Assembly: GCA_013178015.1 (NCBI GenBank)
Contig: JABLXR010000018.1
Coordinates: forward strand, 1-64,000
Length of the DNA: 64,000 bases
Direction: 5' to 3'
From: Anaerolineae bacterium
GTDB lineage: Bacteria > Chloroflexota > Anaerolineae > DRVO01
Below are positions 1 through 8,243 of this stretch, in pieces. The notes under the pieces are model-generated. The model had not been told where the DNA came from, searched no databases, and saw only the letters and a program-made list of their open reading frames with translations. The number at the start of each line of letters is the position of its first letter. Position 1 is the stretch's first letter. The translations under genes and the position numbers were made by a program.

Positions 1-86
1 CCCCCAGGTTGCGGACGAACCCCGCCAAGCCCATGCCTCGCTACGCAATGCCCCCCCTGACTCCAGACTCACCAGCTGTCCATGAT

Positions 87-133
87 GAGGAGTGCGCGCG
101 TCCCTAAGTCGCGCCTGGGGGCGCGAACTCCTC
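87..133. repeat. Palindromic intergenic element A (AGGAGT-type)
   Basis: Forty-seven bases bounded by GAGGAGT on the left and its inverse ACTCCTC on the right, with a CG-rich inner part (GCGCGCG, then GGGGGCGCG). The same ends and filling recur at 1168-1254, 42295-42383 and, as a half copy, at 58555. The rest of 1-167 holds no gene that I can support. The element lies just downstream of the mutarotase-like gene on the minus strand. Confidence 0.55.
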
Positions 134-167
134 TGTTCTGGGTTCACCAACACTGGATTCCCGGTCC

Positions 168-1109
168 TCACCGGGCGCGCCGACCGGGGGCCCAACGGAA
201 GAGGATCCAGCGCATCCACCAGGTGGCCTCGCCACCCGGGGCGAGCACGTTACGGCAGTCTGTCAGGCTCTCGTGCGGCTCGGAACAGGGTTCGACACCG
301 ACGTTGTGGTGCGGAGCCTCGGCGGGCCAGCCGCGCACGTTATACCACAGTCCGATGCCGGTGAGAGTCTCCTGCGGGAACTGGATGCTGACGCCCTCGC
401 CCATCTCGGTGTAGTGGAGCACGACGCGGCCTTCGCCCAGCCCGCTGAGGAACACCTTCTCCGCTGCCAGCTCTCGCTCTGCCGGCAAGGCCAGGTCCAC
501 CTCGCCGGCGTAGGGCCAGCGATGAAGGCTGCCGGGCGCCCCCAGGGCATCGCCCAGCGACTCATACACGGTCATGGCCGGGCGGCCCGGAACGTGCACC
601 ACCAGCCCCGGGGTGAGGTTGAACAGGGGGTGGGCGCTCCACAGCCACCGTAGCGGCTCCTCGCTCAGGTTGGTCAGGCGGTAGCGCAGCAGGACCTCTT
701 CGCCCTCCACCTGGATAGCCTTCGCCAGCCGATAGGGCAGGCCTCTGCCGGCCACCGCCAGGGTTAGGGCTCCCTCCACCACACGCCACTCCCAGGGCAG
801 GGCCCAGACCTCGCCGTGGTCAGGGATGGGCACGCCCTTCCAGGGCTCGGCTGGGTATTCGCAGGCCAGGAGCGTCGGGAAGCACTCGTCGAAACCGGTG
901 GCGAACTCGGGGCCGTACTGCGCTCCGTACTCCGGTACAGGATATACCCCGTCAGGTGGCTGCCAGAGGTACTCGAAGCCCGAGCCCCGGCTGCGGAACG
1001 ACGCCATCTTGCCCCCAACCCCCGGCAGAATGGTGACCGAAAGGGCCTCGGTCTCGGCGGTGAGACCCTGGTGCTCCCCTATCGTCACTTCGCGCCATGC
1101 TGACGGCAT
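168..1109 (-). CDS. Aldose 1-epimerase (mutarotase)-like protein
   Basis: A 313-residue protein with the beta-rich galactose-mutarotase fold. These enzymes interconvert sugar anomers in the cytoplasm, and related proteins bind hexose phosphates. Recognisable points are the early VTILPGVGGKMASF segment, the DECFPTL stretch near residue 75, the SAHPLFNL motif near residue 160 (the position of a conserved catalytic histidine in the family) and the closing GVEPCSEP, which fits the conserved acidic residue. There is no signal peptide. An ATG preceded by GAGGGAG supports the start. It is the last gene of the long minus-strand sugar operon, 256 bases after the large glycosidase. Family placement is firm and the substrate is unknown. 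Confidence 0.85.
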   Translation of the reverse strand: MPSAWREVTIGEHQGLTAETEALSVTILPGVGGKMASFRSRGSGFEYLWQPPDGVYPVPEYGAQYGPEFATGFDECFPTLLACEYPAEPWKGVPIPDHGEVWALPWEWRVVEGALTLAVAGRGLPYRLAKAIQVEGEEVLLRYRLTNLSEEPLRWLWSAHPLFNLTPGLVVHVPGRPAMTVYESLGDALGAPGSLHRWPYAGEVDLALPAERELAAEKVFLSGLGEGRVVLHYTEMGEGVSIQFPQETLTGIGLWYNVRGWPAEAPHHNVGVEPCSEPHESLTDCRNVLAPGGEATWWMRWILFRWAPGRRAR

Positions 1110-1167
1110 CTCACTCCCTCAGGCGTGTTGGCAGCCGCATTTCTCGGCGCGAGGCCCGAGAACACTC

Positions 1168-1254
1168 GAGGAGTTCGCGCGCCCACGTCGGACCGGCTCG
1201 CCGGAGCGAATGCGTGCCCCTGGGTGGACCCGCACCTGGGGGCGCGGACTCCTC
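1168..1254. repeat. Palindromic intergenic element B (AGGAGT-type)
   Basis: Eighty-seven bases running from GAGGAGT (1168) to ACTCCTC (1254), with GCGCGCCC near the left end and GGGGGCGCG near the right end. It is a longer version of element A. It fills much of the 256-base gap 1110-1365, which holds no gene. Confidence 0.55.
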
Positions 1255-1354
1255 GGTGGGGGTGTCGATCTGCCAGATGCAACTCCGCGACGGACGAATC
1301 TGCGCCCAACCCCCGCCAGGATTCCTCGGTGGGGGTGCCTGTCTTCCAGATGCA
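1250..1354. repeat. Two-copy direct repeat, 32-base unit
   Basis: Copies lie at 1250-1281 and 1323-1354, 73 bases apart. Each starts TCCTCGGTGGGGGTG and ends CCAGATGCA, with about 28 of 32 positions identical. The first copy begins inside the right end of element B. The second lies just downstream of the glycosidase stop codon. Confidence 0.6.
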
Positions 1355-1365
1355 GCCGCCCTCTC

Positions 1366-4300
1366 TCAGGCATAGTAAGCCCGCACGCGTAGCTGCTTCC
1401 GCTCCGCCGGCAGCTCGATGGTCTCGCTCACGGGATCGAATTCGGCCCACTCGGACCCGTCCAGCGCCACTCGCCGGATCTCAGTCATCTCCGGGTGGCG
1501 CAGCCGCAGCCGAGCCCGGGCCGGAGGATGGCGTTGAGGGAGGTGCACCTCGGCTTCGATGAGGCCCTCCCCGGCACGGGAGGCGATGGTGTAGCTCACC
1601 TCCCCGAAGTAGGTGAGCACGCGCTCCACCCGGACGCCCTTGCCGTGCTCCAGCCACTCCCTGGGAATGGCCTTGCCCAAGGTGAGGGTGTCTCCCCAGT
1701 CCTCCACTAGCATCAGACGCAGGTAGCGGATGACGTTGGCCTCATCCGAGGTCTTGAAGTGGTCTCCGCGCCAGTCTGCCAAAGTGGGGAGGTTGTGCTC
1801 GGCCAGCATGCTGACGTCCTCGAAGTAGGTGGAGTAGAACCCATTGAAGAAGGCGCGCAGGAAGGGCTTGACCTGATCCCGCCGCAGGTACAGCAACGGG
1901 TGCAGGAGCAGGTTGGACTGCATGGAAAACCCGCCCCAGTCGAACCAGTGTCCGTCGAAATCGGGCATGGTCCCCGGGTAGCCGTATTCCTCTGACAGGT
2001 AGAGGTTGTCCTCGTAGTCGTCGAGGATCCAGCGGGCCGCCGGGTCGCCCGTGGAGATCATCTCGCTCAAGAGGAGGCCCATGGAGCCCTCGAGCACCTC
2101 CCGCAGCCAGCCGAAGTCGCGGCCGCGCCTCTCCAGCCGGGCCGGCCAGTAGGGCACCCAGCGCCCGTCCGCGAGCTTGACTATGGGCGAGCGGGCCCGG
2201 GACTCGTTGAAGCCGACCATGAGATCGGCCCGGAAGGCAGCCGCCTCCGCCTGGAGTCTCTCGCCTTCGGGATGCCCGGCCTCTGCCAGCACGTCAGCGA
2301 TGGCCTGGAAGCCCCAGCAGGCATAGGCGTTGCTCGACAGCCAATGCCAGTAGTCGGTCACGTCCTCGAGCGAGCCCGCGGGCAGGAAGCCGAACTCGAT
2401 GGGGCGGCTGCCGTCAGGGGCCAACTCCATGGTCCGCCGGCGCTCGTGGGTGACCCAGTCGCAGGCCTTCACCATCGCGGGAGCCACCCGCTCCAGCCAT
2501 TCTCGGTCCCGGGTGATGCGGTAGTGGTCGGCCAGGCCCCACATGGCCCAGCCCTGTCCCCGATTGTACCCGCCCATCTCGTAGCCGTTGGAGCCGTACA
2601 GGACTCCGAAGTGAGTCTCGAAGTCGCCCGGCAGCGGCACGGTGCCCTGGTAGTGCACCATGATCTCCAGGCAGCGCTCAGCCTCCCTGGCATAGCCACG
2701 CCGGTCCAGGTCGGCGGTGCACATGATGCCCTCGTCGGGGAAGTTGCCATAGTGGAAGCCGCCGCAACGGGGAGCCAACCGCTCCGACCCCGGCTCGCGG
2801 TCGTTGACGATGAGCATGTGGGTCAGGTGAGCCTTGTAGAACCGGTTCAGGTCCGGATTGGGGGTCTCGATCTGGGCTCCTTGAGCCACCCGCCGCTGCC
2901 AGAAGGCGACGGCCTTGCGGCGCTGCTCCTCGAACTGGAGAGCGTCGAGCGCCGTCAACTCCTCCTCCTCCTCGGAGAGGGTGATGAGGGGCACCTTCAC
3001 TACCACGCAATGGTAGTCGCCGGGGGCCAACGCCACTTCGTACGTGGCGCCCGCCTCCCCGGCCTTGAGGGCGCCGCGGCCGCGGATATCGAACTGGGCT
3101 CGCAGCCGTCTCTCCCCGTCGCGCATGGCGTACACGAGGCCGTCGCTGACCGCCAGGCGCTCTCCCTCAGCCTTCTTGTCAGCCGTACTCAGTGCCAAAC
3201 GGCCCACCGCCGGCTCCGTCCCGGCGTTCATCAGGGTGAAGCGCAGCAGAGCCACCACCGGATCGTCACCCGGCTTGTCACTGTCGTCGCCGATGTCGGC
3301 CAGCAGCCAGGTGGCGAAGGCGTCCTGCTCGTAGGTGATGGGGCGAGCCACCCAGTCGGCCCGGACCACGGGAAGGTACCCCTCGGCCAGGCTACGGCCG
3401 GTGAACTGCCCCGGCAGACCGAATGAGTACCGCAGCGTTGGCCCCTCCCAGAGGAGCCGGTCGGAGTCCCGGCCCCTCACCCGCCGGATGTAGTTCTCAA
3501 AGAGCTCCAGGTCGCCGTTCGGGTGCAGGCGGGCTTTCTGCCGGCCGCCCTCACAGCCAAGCACGAAGTAGATGGGGGGCTCCGTCCGGGGTTGCTCTCG
3601 CCGCACCCGGTCCCAGGTTTGCTCCGGAAGCTCCTCCACCCGCTCGGTGATGGAGCGGCCGCGGCCGGCCTCCCAGCGGGCCGCTATGGCCGCCAGGCCG
3701 GGGTAGCCCTCGGCCTGGCCTACAGCTACACCGAAATCGGGCAGGTATAGCGTCCCCTCTGCCAGCACGTGGCGCATGTCCACAGAGAAGGAGAGAACCT
3801 CCGACCGCAGGGTAACGATGGTGCGGTCGTACGAGTTGCGGTCCTCGTTGTGAGCGTAGCGCACCCGCGCCCTGACACCGGCCAGGTTGCCGTTGACCGA
3901 GGAGCGCCAACTCCCGTCCGCACCCACTTCTGCCCCGCGGCCCCACGGCTGCACCGACAGCACATACCCGTTGAACGCCTCCAGCCGGCCGTCCCAGCGC
4001 TGTGCCTGGCTCGTCATGCCGCCCCACTGGAAGCAGATCTCCGTCTCCCGCCACTCCGAGTCGCTGTAAGCGGCCACGGCCCGGATCGCCCCGGCGCTGT
4101 TCCCCGCCAGGCGCACCCTGAGGGTGCGACGGAAGCGGACCGGAAACTCGTCTGCCGAGGGCACGTCCTCCTGGTCGAGAGGCAGGAAAGTGTACGTCCA
4201 GGTCCCACCTTCACCCTCGACGGAGCAGGCTGCCCGGCGCCACTGGCCGGTGATCCAGTCGTCAATGGGGAGCCAGCCCTGTTCGCCTGAGCCGACTACG

Positions 4301-4500
4301 GCGTTCTTGGCCAGGCGGACTCTGGGCCAGGTGTGTTGCCAGTAGTACAGCTCAGGCAGCTCCTCGCGGCCCACCGGCTCAGAGAACCGGACCTCCACCC
4401 GCTCGATCACGCGCGGGTCTTCCCACCAGAGGGAGTACTCACCGGGCTGATCAGTCACTACCTTGGCGGCGAACGGAGCGACGTTGACGCTATCCATCAT
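1366..4500 (-). CDS. Large cytoplasmic (alpha/alpha)6-barrel glycoside hydrolase-like protein
   Basis: A protein of 1044 residues. The N-terminal half is beta-rich (a discoidin-like opening and a super-sandwich-like region). From about residue 560 it is an alpha-helical toroid typical of six-hairpin glycosidases, with aromatic and acidic repeats such as GGYNRGQGWAMWGLADHY, DYWHWLSSNAYACWGF and DGHWFDWGGFSMQSN. The final 80 residues are again beta. No signal peptide is present, so it should act on imported oligosaccharides. A start of two adjacent ATGs follows CTGGAGGC, a good ribosome site. It belongs to the sugar operon, behind a URO-D protein. I recognise the superfamily (GH78/GH63/GH95-like) and not the exact family or substrate. 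Confidence 0.75.
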   Translation of the reverse strand: MMDSVNVAPFAAKVVTDQPGEYSLWWEDPRVIERVEVRFSEPVGREELPELYYWQHTWPRVRLAKNAVVGSGEQGWLPIDDWITGQWRRAACSVEGEGGTWTYTFLPLDQEDVPSADEFPVRFRRTLRVRLAGNSAGAIRAVAAYSDSEWRETEICFQWGGMTSQAQRWDGRLEAFNGYVLSVQPWGRGAEVGADGSWRSSVNGNLAGVRARVRYAHNEDRNSYDRTIVTLRSEVLSFSVDMRHVLAEGTLYLPDFGVAVGQAEGYPGLAAIAARWEAGRGRSITERVEELPEQTWDRVRREQPRTEPPIYFVLGCEGGRQKARLHPNGDLELFENYIRRVRGRDSDRLLWEGPTLRYSFGLPGQFTGRSLAEGYLPVVRADWVARPITYEQDAFATWLLADIGDDSDKPGDDPVVALLRFTLMNAGTEPAVGRLALSTADKKAEGERLAVSDGLVYAMRDGERRLRAQFDIRGRGALKAGEAGATYEVALAPGDYHCVVVKVPLITLSEEEEELTALDALQFEEQRRKAVAFWQRRVAQGAQIETPNPDLNRFYKAHLTHMLIVNDREPGSERLAPRCGGFHYGNFPDEGIMCTADLDRRGYAREAERCLEIMVHYQGTVPLPGDFETHFGVLYGSNGYEMGGYNRGQGWAMWGLADHYRITRDREWLERVAPAMVKACDWVTHERRRTMELAPDGSRPIEFGFLPAGSLEDVTDYWHWLSSNAYACWGFQAIADVLAEAGHPEGERLQAEAAAFRADLMVGFNESRARSPIVKLADGRWVPYWPARLERRGRDFGWLREVLEGSMGLLLSEMISTGDPAARWILDDYEDNLYLSEEYGYPGTMPDFDGHWFDWGGFSMQSNLLLHPLLYLRRDQVKPFLRAFFNGFYSTYFEDVSMLAEHNLPTLADWRGDHFKTSDEANVIRYLRLMLVEDWGDTLTLGKAIPREWLEHGKGVRVERVLTYFGEVSYTIASRAGEGLIEAEVHLPQRHPPARARLRLRHPEMTEIRRVALDGSEWAEFDPVSETIELPAERKQLRVRAYYA

Positions 4501-4510
4501 GCCTCCAGTC

Positions 4511-4641
4511 AGGTTACAGGGAACAGGTTATAGGTTACAGGGAATAGGTTATGGGACATAGAGAGATATGTGCCCGGTACGTTCGGCTCTCGACAGCGCA
4601 TACCCTGGTCCCTACAACCTATAACCTGTTCCCTGTAACCT
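4511..4641. repeat. Stop-anchored long hairpin (GGTTACAGG words)
   Basis: The 26-base arm 4511-4536 is the exact inverse of 4616-4641, and a further five bases pair after two mismatches. The left arm is itself part of a 21-base tandem repeat (4512-4531 and 4533-4552). The right arm contains the TAG stop of the URO-D gene (4640-4642). It sits between two genes of one operon and has no U-tract, so it may set mRNA ends or stability and is not a classical terminator. Confidence 0.75.
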
Positions 4642-5752
4642 ATTCCTTATGTGCCGCCTCGATCAGGGCGTCTACGTTCTCCGGTGGAGTGCCCGGAGCC
4701 AGAGGGCTGCCGTTGGCTACCACGAAGGGCCCCTCCTCTGCCGCCGCCAACTGATGGCGGACGGCTGCCCTGACCTGGTTCGGGCTGCCCCGGAGCATCA
4801 GGCCGGTGGTATCTACGTTCCCGAAGAGACAGACCTTGCCCTCGAGTTCGCGGGCGATCTTCACCACGTCCAGGCTGAAGGTCTTGCGGCTGTCCTCGAC
4901 GAGGAGAGCCTTGACCCCTGACTCGCGGATCAGCGGCACCAGGGGGTTCACGTCGCCGCAGAAGTACACCATTGGCACCAGGCCCAGCTCCTCCACCTGG
5001 GCGAAGAACCAGCAATCGGCCGGATAGAGGATCTCCTCGTACATGCGAGGCGACATGGTATCGGCGGCGGCCATGTCTTCCGAGATCAGCCAGCCGTGCA
5101 CGCCCACGGCGGCGAAGGCCTTGGCCCACTCCAGGGCCTCTCGGTATCGGATCTGGACCAGACGCTTCACCCCTTCCGGGTAGTCGTGCAAAGCCATGAG
5201 ACTGCGCTCGTAGCTGCCCAGGGTCTGGATGCCGGGAGCACCGACGTTGACGCAGACGAACGCCTCATCCCCATACCGGCGCACGATCTCGGCAGCGTGG
5301 TCGGTGTAGCCGGCCTCGATCAGATCCTCAGCCGTGGGCGGATCCCGATTCTCAAGCAGGCGGTCTATGGCTTGCGGTATGGTGAGGCCATCGTCCCAGG
5401 GGCGACCGCGGTGCTCGGAGGCCAGGCTCTCATCGGCCAGGATCTCGTCGCGAGAGCCGTCGGGAGCCACCAGGTACAGGCGCTCTCCCTCTCGGATGCC
5501 CCGGTACTCCCGGCTGGGGTGCCCTTTCCGCCGGCGCGGATAACCGCCGCTCAGGTGGAACCAGTCCGGTCGGAAGCGTTCGTAGAAGCGGGTGTATACG
5601 GGCACCATGCTGGCGCCGTCTCCCCAGCGATCCAGCATGTAGTCCTTGCCGGCGACCTCGAACTTGTAGTTGCCCCACCAATGAGGAGCGGCGGGGACCA
5701 CGTCGGGCCGGGAGCCGCTCAGCACGGCCAGCAGGCGCTGCTTCGGGTTCAT
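4640..5752 (-). CDS. URO-D-superfamily protein (paralogue 1)
   Basis: A 370-residue protein of the uroporphyrinogen decarboxylase / corrinoid-methyltransferase (MtaA-like) superfamily. It opens MNPKQRLLAVLSGSRPDVVP, the usual start of the family, and ends GTPPENVDALIEAAHKE, the usual close. At the place where MtaA-type enzymes carry the zinc-binding H-x-C, this protein has YFCGD, so the histidine is tyrosine. The later conserved cysteine position reads NGSPLAPG with no cysteine. It is close to the paralogue at 15562: both share WWG-Y-K near residue 25. The open frame extends upstream to 6250, but that part lies over the thioredoxin gene, and the family start is at 5752. No haem genes are nearby, so a haem role is unlikely. 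The reaction is unknown. Confidence 0.85.
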   Translation of the reverse strand: MNPKQRLLAVLSGSRPDVVPAAPHWWGNYKFEVAGKDYMLDRWGDGASMVPVYTRFYERFRPDWFHLSGGYPRRRKGHPSREYRGIREGERLYLVAPDGSRDEILADESLASEHRGRPWDDGLTIPQAIDRLLENRDPPTAEDLIEAGYTDHAAEIVRRYGDEAFVCVNVGAPGIQTLGSYERSLMALHDYPEGVKRLVQIRYREALEWAKAFAAVGVHGWLISEDMAAADTMSPRMYEEILYPADCWFFAQVEELGLVPMVYFCGDVNPLVPLIRESGVKALLVEDSRKTFSLDVVKIARELEGKVCLFGNVDTTGLMLRGSPNQVRAAVRHQLAAAEEGPFVVANGSPLAPGTPPENVDALIEAAHKE

Positions 5753-5847
5753 ACGCGGGCGCCCCTCACTACCGATGTCGAATGCCTCCGCTCGGCACAC
5801 GCCGAGGCGCCCATGGCCGCCCCTACGATGGTCTGGGGACAGGATCG

Positions 5848-6240
5848 TCATGAGCAGCACCGCCCATCCTCCAACGCCTCCTCCAGCATGGCCTTCAGCG
5901 CCGCATAGCCCAGTGGACCGCAGGCGGGCCCGGCGAGCAATGACCCGTCGGCCGCCAGTACTACCGTGCCCGGCGTGCAGCGTATGCCGTATTGCTGCCG
6001 AAGCTGGCGGCCCTGAGCTTCCTCCGCCAGGACGATGCCGCCTCCAACCCGACCGCCATGCTCCTCCTGAAGCCGGAGGACGAGGGGCTTGATGTAGCGG
6101 CACTGGGCGCAAGATGCGGAGTACACGACCCAGAGGCTGGCGCAAGGCGTGGCCTCGGCCGTGGTGGACGGTGCTTCGACCGGGGAGCACCCCGCGAGCG
6201 CCAGTCCGATGAGCCCCAGGAACGCCAGTCTCCGAAGCAT
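5848..6240 (-). CDS. Thioredoxin-fold lipoprotein
   Basis: A protein of about 130 residues. It starts with MLRRLAFLGLIGLALAGC, a signal peptide with the lipobox LAGC, so it should be anchored outside the membrane. The mature part has VVYSASCAQCRYIKP, a C-x-x-C redox pair after a beta strand, and later GIRCTPGTVVL, which fits the cis-proline loop of thioredoxins. Two more cysteines close the protein (GRCCS). It lies between an ABC permease and a URO-D protein in the sugar operon, an odd place for a redox protein. The start could be the TTG two codons earlier (6246). Likely an extracytoplasmic disulfide reductant or carrier. Its partner is unknown. Confidence 0.75.
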   Translation of the reverse strand: MLRRLAFLGLIGLALAGCSPVEAPSTTAEATPCASLWVVYSASCAQCRYIKPLVLRLQEEHGGRVGGGIVLAEEAQGRQLRQQYGIRCTPGTVVLAADGSLLAGPACGPLGYAALKAMLEEALEDGRCCS

Positions 6241-6266
6241 GGTCAATCATCTGCCGATCGGCCCGC

Positions 6267-7169
6267 CTACGCTTTCAGCCCGGTGGTGACTATGCCCTGG
6301 ACGAAGTACTTCTGTGCCAGGAAGAACAGGATGATGCAGGGCGCCGAGAACATCAGGCTGGCGGCCATCTGCGGCGCCAGGTCCCCGCCGCCGCGGAAGG
6401 AGCGCAGGTAGTTGATGCCCAACGCCAGAGTGAACTTGCGGGCATCGCTAAGGTAGATCAGCGGACCCATGAAGTCGTTCCAGTTCCAGGTGAACGAGAA
6501 GATGGCCACCGTCGTCAACGCCGGCTTCGATAGGGGCATGAGGATCTGGAAGAGGATGCGTAGCTCATTGCAGCCGTCTACCTTGGCTGCGTCGTCGAGC
6601 TCTCGGTTCACCGTCATGAAGAACTGCCGCAGCAGGAATACGGCGAAGGGAGGGGCGAACCAGGCCGGGATGATCAGTGGCAGGTAGGTATCCACCCACT
6701 TCAGCTCGTTGAACAGCAGGAATTGCGGCACCATGGTCACGGGGAAGGGGATCATCATGGTGGCCAGAAGCACCACGAAGGCTAGCCCCCGCCCCGGGTA
6801 GCGTAGCCGCGCGAAGGAGTAGCCCACGATGGAGGCGGACAGCAGCTCGCCGGCTATCACCCCGCCGGACACGATGGCGCTGTTGCGCAGGTAAGTGAAG
6901 AAGGGGATGGTGTCGAACACGAGGGGGTAATTCGACCACACCCACGTATCTGGGATGAACTGGGGCGGAAAGCGGATACCGGAGCCAATGGGCTTGAACG
7001 ACGAGCCCAGCATCCACAGGAACGGCATGATGATGAAGCCAGCCAGGGGCAGGAGGGCGGCGAAGACTAGCACCCTGACCGCCACATGCTTGAACACCAG
7101 CCATCCCTGCCGCTTCCGCTTCACTGCTGCTGCTCTAGCGGGTCTGGCTCTGCCGGCCACGGTGGCCAT
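6267..7169 (-). CDS. Sugar ABC transporter permease, CUT1 type (MalG-like)
   Basis: An inner-membrane subunit with six expected helices and the coupling loop DDAAKVDGCNELRILF near residue 205, which docks on the ATPase. About 300 residues is usual for this family. An ATG at 7187 also exists, overlapping the upstream permease stop. I prefer 7169 because GGGAGG sits eight bases before it. It pairs with the permease at 7174 and the binding protein at 8244. No ATPase gene occurs in the window, so a shared MsmX-type ATPase encoded elsewhere probably powers the importer. Confidence 0.93.
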   Translation of the reverse strand: MATVAGRARPARAAAVKRKRQGWLVFKHVAVRVLVFAALLPLAGFIIMPFLWMLGSSFKPIGSGIRFPPQFIPDTWVWSNYPLVFDTIPFFTYLRNSAIVSGGVIAGELLSASIVGYSFARLRYPGRGLAFVVLLATMMIPFPVTMVPQFLLFNELKWVDTYLPLIIPAWFAPPFAVFLLRQFFMTVNRELDDAAKVDGCNELRILFQILMPLSKPALTTVAIFSFTWNWNDFMGPLIYLSDARKFTLALGINYLRSFRGGGDLAPQMAASLMFSAPCIILFFLAQKYFVQGIVTTGLKA

Positions 7170-7173
7170 AGAG

Positions 7174-8103
7174 CTATCCTCCCTCATAGTGCACCCAAGA
7201 CCGGGATACGCGCAGGCTCAACAGGGTACATAGCAGGATGATGGCAAACAGAACCCAGGCCAGAGCGGAGGCATACCCCATCTCGAACCAGGTGAAGGCA
7301 TTGCGGTACAGGTAGAGCACGTAGAACAGGGTGGCGTAGGCAGGGCCCCCACCCGTCATGATAAAGGCCTGGGTAAAGGTCTGGAAGCTGCCGATGATGC
7401 TCATGATACCGACGAACAGTATCGCTGGTGAGATCATGGGCAAGGTGATGCGCCAGAACCGACGCCAGGAGTTCGCGCCGTCTATCTCGGCCGCTTCGTG
7501 CAGAGCCGCCGGTACGCCCTGCAGTCCCGCCAGCAGGATGATCATGTTGCCGCCGATGCCCCACAGGCTCATGAGCACGAAAGCCGGCAGGGCCCACTGC
7601 CGCCACCCCAGCCAGTCCGGCCCCCGGATCCCTACCAGACCGATGATGTAGTTGAGGATGCCGAAGCGGTGGTTGAAGATCCAGGCGAAGACGAGCGACA
7701 CCGCCACTCCCGATATCACGGAGGGCAGGTAGAAGATGGTGCGCATCACCCTGGCGCCCCAGATGTCCTGGTTGAGCAACACGGCCACTATCAGCGCCAT
7801 GAAGATGCCCAGGGGAACGCTCGTCAGGCTGTACATCACGGTCACGGACAATGACTTGTAGAAGAGCGGGTCGTCAAGCATTCGCTGGTAGTTCGCCAGA
7901 CCGACCCAGTTGGGCGCCTGGATGATCTTGTACTCGCTGAAGCTGAGGTAGAGCGAGGCGACCATGGGCCCCAACGTGAAGACGAGGAAGCCGACCGCCC
8001 AGGGCGACAGCGTGAGCCATCCAATGAGCATCTCGCGGCGCTCCATGCCCATCCGGCGGGCTGGTCCGCCTGCGTTCGGCATCGTTCCGCTGTACGACTG
8101 CAT
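7174..8103 (-). CDS. Sugar ABC transporter permease, CUT1 type (MalF/UgpA-like)
   Basis: A 309-residue inner-membrane permease. After a short N-terminal tail it has the usual GWLTLSPWAVGFLVFTLGP first helix, and the ATPase-docking loop HEAAEIDGANSWRRFW around residue 215. The start at 8103 is set by GGAAGGAACGT before the ATG. The frame stays open upstream, but that sequence is the hairpin region after the binding-protein gene. It forms the heterodimeric channel with the permease at 6267. The substrate is unknown, though its operon points to oligosaccharides or modified sugars. Confidence 0.93.
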   Translation of the reverse strand: MQSYSGTMPNAGGPARRMGMERREMLIGWLTLSPWAVGFLVFTLGPMVASLYLSFSEYKIIQAPNWVGLANYQRMLDDPLFYKSLSVTVMYSLTSVPLGIFMALIVAVLLNQDIWGARVMRTIFYLPSVISGVAVSLVFAWIFNHRFGILNYIIGLVGIRGPDWLGWRQWALPAFVLMSLWGIGGNMIILLAGLQGVPAALHEAAEIDGANSWRRFWRITLPMISPAILFVGIMSIIGSFQTFTQAFIMTGGGPAYATLFYVLYLYRNAFTWFEMGYASALAWVLFAIILLCTLLSLRVSRSWVHYEGG

Positions 8104-8190
8104 ACGTTCCTTCCTTCGGGTGGCTCTCGCCCCCTGCCCCTTCTCCCACACGTGTGCGAGAGGGGCCCGGAGGCGAGAACCGTCTCTGTC

Positions 8191-8229
8191 CTTCTCCCCT
8201 CTCCCATGGCGATGGGAGAGGGGAGAGGG
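8191..8229. repeat. CTCCCCTCTCCCAT hairpin between binding protein and permease genes
   Basis: Arms 8193-8207 and 8212-8226 pair perfectly over 15 bases around the loop GGCG, and the stem extends with one G-T wobble to 8191/8229. It lies 15 bases after the binding-protein stop codon. No T-run follows on the minus strand. Stable hairpins here in other ABC operons keep binding-protein mRNA more abundant than permease mRNA. That role is inferred here. Confidence 0.7.
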
Positions 8230-8243
8230 ACATGGGCTGGCTC

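Noticed and set aside
8191-8229. Rho-independent terminator
   Set aside because: Strong stem but no T-run on either side. It lies inside an operon, so an mRNA-stability element is more likely.
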